Of a DNA stretch of 5,387 nt, positions 1 to 4,762 are shown one piece after another; position 1 is the first letter of the stretch, and every line of letters starts with the position of its first letter. The notes below the pieces were generated by a model. That model was given only the letters and a program-made list of their open reading frames with translations, had not been told where the DNA came from and did no database searches. Both the position numbers and the translations under genes were made by a program. The stretch is taken from assembly GCA_903873355.1 (NCBI GenBank), contig CAIQOG010000285.1, positions 1 to 5,387 of the forward strand, given 5' to 3'. This DNA is from an uncultured Bacteroidales bacterium. Its GTDB lineage: Bacteria; Bacteroidota; Bacteroidia; Bacteroidales; Paludibacteraceae.

Positions 1-1
1 T

Positions 2-1255
2 ACTACACGTTTCGCAGCTGTTACTGTAACTTCAGGAGTGAAATTTGCAACTGTTACCAATTATAAAGGTGTTGTTCAGGATTTGAGTTGCGATATATAT
101 CAACCAACGGGTGATGTATCTACCGACAGACCTTGTATTATATGGATGCATGGTGGTGGCTTCCGTACCGGTTCAGTAAGAACTCAGGGCTACATTGTAA
201 CCTATTCTACTGCTTTTGCAAAACGCGGTTATGTTTGTATCTCTATCGATTACCGACTGAGAGCTGCAGCTGATATGCCAACACAGGCTGATGAATTCCC
301 TGCCCTTCAGGATGGAGCACGCGATGCTAATACTGCATTAGATTGGGTAAGAGCTAATGCTGCAACCTATAAAATTAATCCAAATTATCTATTCTTTGCA
401 GGTGGTTCTGCAGGTGGACGAATTTCAGGAACAGCAGCCGAATTTGATGGTCCGGATCCAACTGCAACAACTGCACCCGAAACTGCCTACAAAACTAAAC
501 CGTGGGACAAAACCGGATTGATTGCCACCGGTATTTTATGGGGAGGACAGGAAGTAGAAATGAGAGCCTGGTGTTATCCATATCTTGCAGCAAACCCAAT
601 TCCTGCTGTACTTGTACATGGTGATGCTGATACTACTATACCTGTTCAGAATAGTATTGATCTTGCTGCTGCTATGACTGCCGCGGGTGTTACAAATGAA
701 TTGCATATTATTCCGGGAGCAGCTCATACTCCAACTGGTAGTTCTACCGACCCAAGTATTCAAAAATGGATGGGTGATTTCTTTGTAAATGAATGGAAAA
801 AAGTTATACCTTCTGGTTCATATCCAATTACTTATACCAGTTCAGATCCAAGTGTGGCAACTATTGTCAATGGAAAAATTCACATTGTAGGAAATGGTAC
901 AACCTTAATTACAGCTACACAGGCAGGTGATGTATTATATAACAGTGCTCAGGCAAGTCGAACATTAACAGTTGGAGGCACAGGAGTTACAGGTATTTCA
1001 GAAAATAACAGAAATGTAAATGTTTTCAATGTTGTTTCTAATTCACAACCTATCCGTATTGGTCTTTCAGGTTATACCGAAAAAGAAGTGCTTATAAGCA
1101 TTTCCAGTCTGCAGGGTCAGCAGTTGTTTGAGCGTAACTATGCTGTTCAGTCGACAATTCAGATTAATCCTGAATTTATGCCACAGGGAGGTACCTACCT
1201 GATAAATGTGAAATCAGGCACATCAAATATTACCAAAAAATTGATTGTAAAGTAA
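2..1255 (+). CDS. Secreted alpha/beta-hydrolase (carboxylesterase-like) with Ig-like module and T9SS sorting domain, 5' partial
   Basis: The frame is open to the window edge, so 417 residues are visible and the N-terminus, presumably with a signal peptide, is missing. An in-frame GTG at 38 is not taken as the start, because coding resembling the first strand of the fold continues upstream of it. Numbering from the codon at nucleotide 2: oxyanion-hole motif HGGGF at 50-54, nucleophile motif GGSAGG with Ser136, probable acid Asp210 in HGDADTTIP, and catalytic His242 in GAAHTP. The full triad of the esterase/lipase fold is therefore present. After residue ~265 comes a bacterial Ig-like stretch (TSSDPSVATI to ASRTLTV, about 274-324), then a Por/T9SS type A C-terminal domain (about 332-417) with the usual SLQGQQLF strand, GGTYLINV and a terminal KKLIVK. 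It is predicted to be exported and then anchored or released at the cell surface by T9SS. The substrate is unknown; a role on plant-polysaccharide esters would fit the neighbouring hexuronate genes but is only inference. A terminator follows, so it is probably not co-transcribed with uxaC. Confidence 0.9.
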   Translation, partial: TTRFAAVTVTSGVKFATVTNYKGVVQDLSCDIYQPTGDVSTDRPCIIWMHGGGFRTGSVRTQGYIVTYSTAFAKRGYVCISIDYRLRAAADMPTQADEFPALQDGARDANTALDWVRANAATYKINPNYLFFAGGSAGGRISGTAAEFDGPDPTATTAPETAYKTKPWDKTGLIATGILWGGQEVEMRAWCYPYLAANPIPAVLVHGDADTTIPVQNSIDLAAAMTAAGVTNELHIIPGAAHTPTGSSTDPSIQKWMGDFFVNEWKKVIPSGSYPITYTSSDPSVATIVNGKIHIVGNGTTLITATQAGDVLYNSAQASRTLTVGGTGVTGISENNRNVNVFNVVSNSQPIRIGLSGYTEKEVLISISSLQGQQLFERNYAVQSTIQINPEFMPQGGTYLINVKSGTSNITKKLIVK

Positions 1256-1282
1256 CCTGGTTAAGTTAGACTTTTCAAACTC

Positions 1283-1320
1283 AAAAAACCACAGAATAAT
1301 TCTCTGTGGTTTTTTATTTT
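1283..1320 (+). terminator. Rho-independent terminator after the esterase gene
   Basis: A perfect 13-bp stem pairs AAAAAACCACAGA (1283-1295) with TCTGTGGTTTTTT (1303-1315) around a 7-nt loop. The 3' arm runs into a T-rich tail (1310-1320). It begins 27 nt after the stop codon at 1253-1255. The A-run on the 5' side would also let it work on transcripts from the other strand, but no minus-strand gene is supported nearby. Confidence 0.9.
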
Positions 1321-1364
1321 AATGATAATTTTATATTACATTAGCCCCATTTAAAAAACATCAC

Positions 1365-1461
1365 TCCGTGTCCGCACACAATATGTCATTTTTATTATTG
1401 AAAAAAGGGTGAGATGTTTCGTGTATCTAAAATTATTTGTATCTTCGTGGGCGAACACGGA
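1365..1461. repeat. 15-bp imperfect inverted repeat in the uxaC upstream region
   Basis: TCCGTGTCCGCACAC (1365-1379) is the reverse complement of GTGGGCGAACACGGA (1447-1461) with 13 of 15 positions matching. A 67-bp AT-rich interval separates the arms. The arms are clearly richer in G+C than the surrounding spacer. It could be a long-range RNA stem, a pair of oppositely oriented protein-binding sites, or the ends of a small repeat element; the sequence alone does not decide. Confidence 0.55.
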
Positions 1462-1604
1462 AAAACACTTTTCCATCAAATAACTGAATAAAGTGCTGAT
1501 TTTATGTGATTTGAGTATATCGTAAAATTTGAATGATTTGGATTTTTCAATAAACACATCTACCCGGAAAAAGTAAAAACAGTAATTTTATACAATTTAT
1601 TATT

Positions 1605-1612
1605 TATTTTTG
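1605..1612 (+). promoter_or_regulatory. Possible -7 element for uxaC
   Basis: TATTTTTG fits the Bacteroidota -7 consensus TAnnTTTG and would place the transcript start near 1616-1620, leaving a leader of about 70 nt. No TTG or TTTG lies 17-23 nt upstream, and the surrounding sequence is so AT-rich that chance matches are likely. A second weak pair is TTG at 1635-1637 with TAAATATT at 1658-1665. Confidence 0.25.
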
Positions 1613-1685
1613 AATAAAAATGAAATGTTTCTGATTGAAAATCGCAGCTCCTAAAGTTAAATATTCAACCGAAAAATAAAGCACC

Positions 1686-3092
1686 ATGAAAAACTTTTTA
1701 GACAAAAATTTCGTTTTGCAAACAGAAACAGCTCAAAAACTGTATCACGAACATGCAGCTCCTCAGCCAATTATTGACTATCACTGTCATTTAGTACCAT
1801 CGATGGTGGCAAATGACCATCAGTTTAAAACAATTACTGAAGCCTGGTTGGGTGGCGACCATTATAAATGGCGTGCCATGCGCACCAATGGCGTAGACGA
1901 ACGTTTTTGCACCGGAAAAGACACCAGCGATTGGGAAAAGTTTGAAAAATGGGCTGAAACAGTGCCTTATACCATGCGTAACCCACTGTATCACTGGACT
2001 CACCTGGAACTGAAAACTGCTTTTGGTATTGAAAAACTTCTTTCACCCAAAACTGCCCGTGAAATTTACGAGGAATGCACTGCAAAACTACAGACTCCTG
2101 AATACACAGCACGTAACTTAATGCGTAAATACCGTGTTGAAGCCGTTTGTACAACAGACGATCCGATTGATACACTTGAACATCATATCAAAACCCGTCA
2201 GGATGGTTTTGAGGTAAAAATGCTGCCAACCTGGCGTCCTGACAAAGCAATGGCGGTAGAAGTTCCTGCAAACTTCCGCACCTATGTTGAACAGTTATCG
2301 GATATTTCAGGAATTCATATATCCAGTTTCGACGATATGATTCAGGCACTTCGCAAACGTCAGGATTTCTTTGCCGAGCAGGGTTGTAAACTTTCCGACC
2401 ACGGAATTGAAGAATTTTATGCAGAAAATTACACCGAAGCTGAAATCAAAGCTATTTTCAATAAAGTATTTGGTGGCAAAGAACTTACTCATGAAGAAAT
2501 TCTGAAATTCAAGTCGGCCATGATGGTTATTTTTGCCGAAATGGATTGGGAAAAAGGTTGGACACAACAATTTCACTACGGAACAATTCGTAATAACAAT
2601 ACCCGTTTATTCAATAAGTTAGGTGCTGATATTGGTTTTGACTCTATCGGAACTTTTAATACTGCAAAAGCATTATCTAAATTCTTAAATCGTTTGGATT
2701 CACAAAACAAGCTGACTAAAACTATATTATATAATCTGAATCCTGCTGATAATGAAATGATTGCAACCATGATTGGTAACTTCCAGGATGGAACTGTAGC
2801 AGGAAAAATCCAGTTTGGTTCGGGTTGGTGGTTCCTCGATCAGAAAGACGGTATGGAAAAACAAATGAACTCACTTTCTGTTCTTGGTTTGCTGAGCCGT
2901 TTCGTTGGTATGCTTACCGATTCACGAAGCTTCCTCTCCTACCCGCGTCACGAGTATTTCCGTCGTACATTATGTGATTTGATTGGTAATGATGTGGAAA
3001 TGGGTTTATTGCCTCATCAGGAAATGGAATTCATTGGCAAAATGGTTGAGAATATCAGTTATTATAACGCTAAGAATTTCTTCAATTTTTAA
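1686..3092 (+). CDS. uxaC: Glucuronate isomerase (uronate isomerase)
   Basis: Isomerises D-glucuronate to D-fructuronate and D-galacturonate to D-tagaturonate, the cytoplasmic entry step of the Ashwell hexuronate pathway. The 468-residue protein has the normal family length and looks complete. It belongs to the amidohydrolase superfamily (TIM barrel). Visible signatures are the N-terminal metal-site motif DYHCHL (His33 and His35), TTDDP at 156-160, GADIGFDSIG at 313-322, QFGSGWWF at 376-383, and the hallmark C-terminal block DSRSFLSYPRHEYFRR at 412-427. The start at ATG 1686 gives the expected N-terminus (MKNFLDKNFVLQTETAQKLY) just ahead of the His motif; it is preceded by an A-rich segment with no Shine-Dalgarno site, usual in Bacteroidota. 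A 150-bp gap with its own promoter separates it from kdgK, so the two may be transcribed separately. Later reductase and dehydratase genes are not in this window. Confidence 0.97.
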   Translation: MKNFLDKNFVLQTETAQKLYHEHAAPQPIIDYHCHLVPSMVANDHQFKTITEAWLGGDHYKWRAMRTNGVDERFCTGKDTSDWEKFEKWAETVPYTMRNPLYHWTHLELKTAFGIEKLLSPKTAREIYEECTAKLQTPEYTARNLMRKYRVEAVCTTDDPIDTLEHHIKTRQDGFEVKMLPTWRPDKAMAVEVPANFRTYVEQLSDISGIHISSFDDMIQALRKRQDFFAEQGCKLSDHGIEEFYAENYTEAEIKAIFNKVFGGKELTHEEILKFKSAMMVIFAEMDWEKGWTQQFHYGTIRNNNTRLFNKLGADIGFDSIGTFNTAKALSKFLNRLDSQNKLTKTILYNLNPADNEMIATMIGNFQDGTVAGKIQFGSGWWFLDQKDGMEKQMNSLSVLGLLSRFVGMLTDSRSFLSYPRHEYFRRTLCDLIGNDVEMGLLPHQEMEFIGKMVENISYYNAKNFFNF

Positions 3093-3126
3093 GTATTAAA
3101 ATACAATTCTATATTTTTCAACATTG

Positions 3127-3170
3127 ATTTCATTCAGATTGTACAATTTTGTACTAAAAAAGAATGAAAT
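3127..3170. repeat. Nested inverted repeat between uxaC and kdgK
   Basis: The outer arms ATTTCATTC (3127-3135) and GAATGAAAT (3162-3170) are perfect 9-bp complements. Inside lies a second perfect palindrome, GTACAA (3141-3146) and TTGTAC (3149-3154), with a 2-nt centre. The structure ends 4 nt before the -33 element of the kdgK promoter. No T-tract follows, so it is not a canonical terminator for uxaC. An operator for a hexuronate-responsive regulator or an RNA 3'-end stabiliser would both fit. Confidence 0.6.
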
Positions 3171-3174
3171 TTGG

Positions 3175-3204
3175 TTTGAATTTGAAGAAAAAGCAGTACT
3201 TTTG
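3175..3204 (+). promoter_or_regulatory. Bacteroidota-type promoter for kdgK
   Basis: TTTG at 3175-3178 and TACTTTTG at 3197-3204 match the Bacteroidota -33 (TTTG/TTG) and -7 (TAnnTTTG) elements exactly, with an 18-nt spacer, within the usual range. The transcript would start near 3208-3212 and carry a leader of about 30-35 nt before the ATG at 3243. This suggests kdgK, the S23 cassette and kdgA are transcribed from here, independently of uxaC. Confidence 0.65.
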
Positions 3205-3242
3205 GTCAACCAATTAAAAAACTGACAAAAATTACTAACAGA

Positions 3243-4277
3243 ATGACAACAATGAGTAAAAAAATTGTAACATTAGGAGAAATTATGCTCCGTCTTTCAA
3301 CTCCGGGAAACACCCGTTTTGTTCAATCGGATGTATTTGATGTTGTATATGGAGGAGGAGAAGCAAATGTTGCTGTGAGCTGTGCAAACTACGGTCATGA
3401 AGCTTATTTTGTATCAAAATTACCAAAACACGAAATAGGTCAATCTGCCGTAAATGCATTACGCAAATATGGGGTTAAAACTGATTTTATTGCACGTGGT
3501 GGCGATCGTGTGGGTATCTACTATCTCGAAACCGGAGCATCCATGCGCCCAAGTAAGGTTATTTACGACCGTGCAAATTCTGCAATTGCAGAGGCAAAAG
3601 CTTCAGATTTCGATTTTGATGCTATCATGAAAGGTGCAGACTGGTTTCACTGGTCGGGAATTACTCCAGCTATATCAGACAGTGCTGCTGAATTGACCAA
3701 ACTTGCTTGCGAAGCTGCAAAACGAAATGGTGTTACAGTTTCTGTAGATTTAAATTTCCGCAAAAAACTCTGGACTAAAGAAAAAGCGCAATCTATCATG
3801 CGTCCTTTGATGCAATATGTAGATGTATGTATCGGTAACGAAGAAGATGCTGAACTTTGCCTTGGTTTCAAACCCGATTCTGATGTGGAAGGCGGACATA
3901 CCGATGCTGAAGGCTACAAAGGTATTTTCACTCAAATGGCTAAGGAATTTGATTTCAACTATGTAATTTCAACCCTGCGCGAGTCATTCTCAGCTACTCA
4001 TAACGGTTGGAAAGCGATGATTTACAATGGAAAAGAATTCTATACTTCAAAACGTTACGATATTGATCCGATAATTGACCGCGTTGGTGGTGGCGACTCA
4101 TTCTCAGGTGGTGTTATTCATGGCCTGTTGACAAAACCCAATCAGGGTGAAGCATTGGAATTTGCAGTTGCAGCATCTGCACTGAAACATACTGTAAACG
4201 GCGACTTCAATCTTGTTTCCATTGAGGAAGTTGAAGCGTTATGCGGAGGTGACTCAAGCGGAAGAGTGCAAAGATAA
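3243..4277 (+). CDS. kdgK: 2-keto-3-deoxygluconate kinase (PfkB family)
   Basis: Phosphorylates 2-keto-3-deoxy-D-gluconate with ATP to KDPG, the penultimate step of hexuronate degradation, in the cytoplasm. The 344-residue protein is a complete ribokinase/PfkB-family sugar kinase. The first PfkB signature region is GGGEANVAVSCANYG (37-51), a mid-domain GNEEDAE lies at 198-204, and the second signature DRVGGGDSFSGGVIHG (279-294) holds the anion hole and the catalytic base Asp285. The C-terminus GGDSSGRVQR agrees with Bacteroidota KdgK proteins as I recall them, so the gene is not truncated by the element that follows. Two starts are possible: ATG 3243 (MTTMSKK) or ATG 3252 (MSKKIVTLGE). The second gives a more typical N-terminus; no Shine-Dalgarno site decides between them. 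The stop codon is embedded in TAATGAG, a possible relic of an original overlap with kdgA. Confidence 0.96.
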   Translation: MTTMSKKIVTLGEIMLRLSTPGNTRFVQSDVFDVVYGGGEANVAVSCANYGHEAYFVSKLPKHEIGQSAVNALRKYGVKTDFIARGGDRVGIYYLETGASMRPSKVIYDRANSAIAEAKASDFDFDAIMKGADWFHWSGITPAISDSAAELTKLACEAAKRNGVTVSVDLNFRKKLWTKEKAQSIMRPLMQYVDVCIGNEEDAELCLGFKPDSDVEGGHTDAEGYKGIFTQMAKEFDFNYVISTLRESFSATHNGWKAMIYNGKEFYTSKRYDIDPIIDRVGGGDSFSGGVIHGLLTKPNQGEALEFAVAASALKHTVNGDFNLVSIEEVEALCGGDSSGRVQR

Positions 4278-4283
4278 TGAGAT
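4276..4283 (+). repeat. Left copy of 8-bp direct repeat AATGAGAT (candidate target-site duplication)
   Basis: AATGAGAT here is identical to 4755-4762. This copy includes the last two bases of the kdgK stop codon and the first two of the left inverted-repeat arm. The second copy contains the kdgA start codon. If the inserted element lies between the copies, removing 4276-4754 gives a clean TAATG kdgK/kdgA junction. Part of the match is forced by stop/start codon sequence, so chance cannot be excluded. Confidence 0.5.
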
Positions 4284-4315
4284 GTACAATTTAAAAATGT
4301 ACAATTGACAATTGA
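4282..4315 (+). repeat. Left arm of 34-bp inverted repeat
   Basis: The arm starts ATGTACAATTTAAA and pairs with 4718-4751, with mismatches only at 4296 (A with C4737), 4299 (G with A4734) and 4307 (G with A4726). It contains internal repetition: TGTACAATT occurs at 4283-4291 and 4298-4306, and ACAATTG is repeated in tandem at 4301-4314. Confidence 0.9.
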
Positions 4316-4320
4316 CTGTA

Positions 4321-4325
4321 AAAGG
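4321..4325 (+). promoter_or_regulatory. Shine-Dalgarno-like site of the S23 gene
   Basis: AAAGG lies 9 nt before the ATG at 4335. It is the only purine-rich Shine-Dalgarno-like site among the starts in this window and lies inside the loop of the predicted RNA stem, where it would stay accessible. It supports the 4335 start. Confidence 0.4.
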
Positions 4326-4334
4326 TAAATCAAA

Positions 4335-4694
4335 ATGACTTCAGATCAATTAAAGCTCAGATTCAGAAAGTTTTCAGGAAGAATAATTAAAATGGTTGAT
4401 AAATTGCCTAATACCATTTCAGGAAGGGCAATTGGAGCACAAATTGTTCGTTCAGGTACTTCGCCAGGCGCAAATTACAGAGCTGCCTGTAGAGCTAAAT
4501 CAGATAAAGACTTTATCAATAAGCTAAAAATTGTTGAAGAAGAACTTGATGAAACTGAATATTGGATTGATGTCATATCCGATGCAGAACTAATTAAACC
4601 AGAACTTCTCTTGGAATTAAAAAAAGAAACTAAAGAACTGCTGGCTATTATTACACAATCACTTATTACTAAAAAGAACAAAATGAACAATTAA
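4335..4694 (+). CDS. Four-helix-bundle protein, S23/bIVP family (23S rRNA intervening-sequence protein-like)
   Basis: This 119-residue protein matches the S23 family (known as 'four helix bundle protein', TIGR02436) by length and by its central signature. RSGTSPGANYRAACRAKS (39-56) is followed by the acidic helix IVEEELDETEYWIDVI (67-82). Four amphipathic helices are expected at about 4-22, 28-60, 62-84 and 89-112; the C-terminus is lysine- and asparagine-rich. Family members form pentameric bundles; relatives are encoded in 23S rRNA intervening sequences, and the Avd accessory protein of diversity-generating retroelements shares the fold. The biochemical role is unknown; binding of structured nucleic acid is likely from the family's basic surface. 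The frame is intact with conserved core motifs, which argues for selection. It interrupts a metabolic gene pair to which it has no evident relation, and it is enclosed by an inverted repeat. No reverse transcriptase or rRNA is present here. Confidence 0.9.
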   Translation: MTSDQLKLRFRKFSGRIIKMVDKLPNTISGRAIGAQIVRSGTSPGANYRAACRAKSDKDFINKLKIVEEELDETEYWIDVISDAELIKPELLLELKKETKELLAIITQSLITKKNKMNN

Positions 4695-4717
4695 TCAATT
4701 GCAGAAAGTATTTTCTT

Positions 4718-4751
4718 TCAATTGTAAATTGTAAATCTTTAAATTGTACAT
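4718..4751 (-). repeat. Right arm of 34-bp inverted repeat
   Basis: This is the reverse complement of 4282-4315 at 31 of 34 positions. It contains a tandem 7-bp unit ATTGTAA at 4721-4734 and ends GTACAT, 4 nt before the kdgA start. In RNA it would pair with the left arm around a loop of about 400 nt and hold the region just upstream of kdgA in double-stranded form. Confidence 0.9.
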
Positions 4752-4754
4752 AAA

Positions 4755-4762
4755 AATGAGAT
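4755..4762 (+). repeat. Right copy of 8-bp direct repeat AATGAGAT
   Basis: Identical to 4276-4283. It contains the kdgA start codon and second codon (ATG AGA). Three A residues (4752-4754) separate it from the end of the right arm, so the duplication is not flush with the inverted repeat on this side. Confidence 0.5.

Larger units (their letters stand above)
1321..1685. other. Non-coding spacer upstream of uxaC
   Basis: This AT-rich stretch of about 365 bp has no convincing gene. An open minus-strand frame at 1351-1557 gives a low-complexity protein resembling nothing I know. The spacer contains a GC-richer inverted repeat (listed separately) and a few promoter-like words (TATTTTTG at 1605-1612, ATTATTTG at 1432-1439), none with a properly spaced -33 partner. 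It is long for a simple leader, so regulatory sequence for the hexuronate gene downstream is plausible but unproven. Confidence 0.6.
4282..4751. mobile_element. S23 cassette: IVS-like inverted-repeat element carrying a four-helix-bundle gene
   Basis: A 470-bp unit begins and ends with 34-bp arms that are reverse complements at 31 of 34 positions and carries one ORF filling most of its interior. It sits exactly in the kdgK-kdgA gap, 4 nt after one gene and 4 nt before the next, and is flanked by a candidate 8-bp direct repeat. This matches the layout of the intervening sequences in 23S rRNA genes of Leptospira, Coxiella and others, whose stem is cut by RNase III and which often encode S23 proteins. 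No transposase is present, so mobility would be passive or need other factors. Calling it mobile is inference from structure. Confidence 0.6.

Noticed and set aside
38..40. GTG as the start codon of the esterase
   Set aside because: The same frame continues open to the window edge with plausible coding (TTRFAAVTVTSG), a secreted T9SS substrate needs a signal peptide that is not present after this GTG, and the fold's first strand begins upstream of it.
1351..1557. Open minus-strand frame of 68 codons in the uxaC upstream spacer
   Set aside because: The product is low-complexity, rich in Phe, Lys and Ser as expected from AT-rich DNA, with no recognisable domain and no promoter or start signal; its frame is broken up by the inverted-repeat arms.
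1407..1565. Possible inverted repeat GGGTGAGATGTTT / AAACACATCTACCC
   Set aside because: Pairing needs insertions on both sides and does not extend outward; it is within what AT-rich sequence gives by chance.
1834..2175. Minus-strand open frames inside uxaC (also 1791-2003, 2307-2576, 2576-2770)
   Set aside because: They lie wholly within a well-conserved gene on the other strand and their translations show no family features; they are frame shadows.
4335..4694. Diversity-generating retroelement with the S23-like gene as avd
   Set aside because: Avd shares the four-helix fold, but no reverse transcriptase, template repeat or variable repeat is present, and the neighbours are metabolic enzymes. 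The window is short, so only the local context is excluded.
4696..4724. Hairpin CAATTG...CAATTG after the S23 stop as a terminator
   Set aside because: CAATTG is self-complementary, so pairing of the two copies is trivial; the inner stem is interrupted by mismatches and bulges and no T-tract follows. It overlaps the right arm and would compete with the longer stem.
4282..4751. Intervening sequence within a 23S rRNA gene
   Set aside because: The flanking sequences are clearly the kdgK and kdgA coding regions; no rRNA sequence is present.
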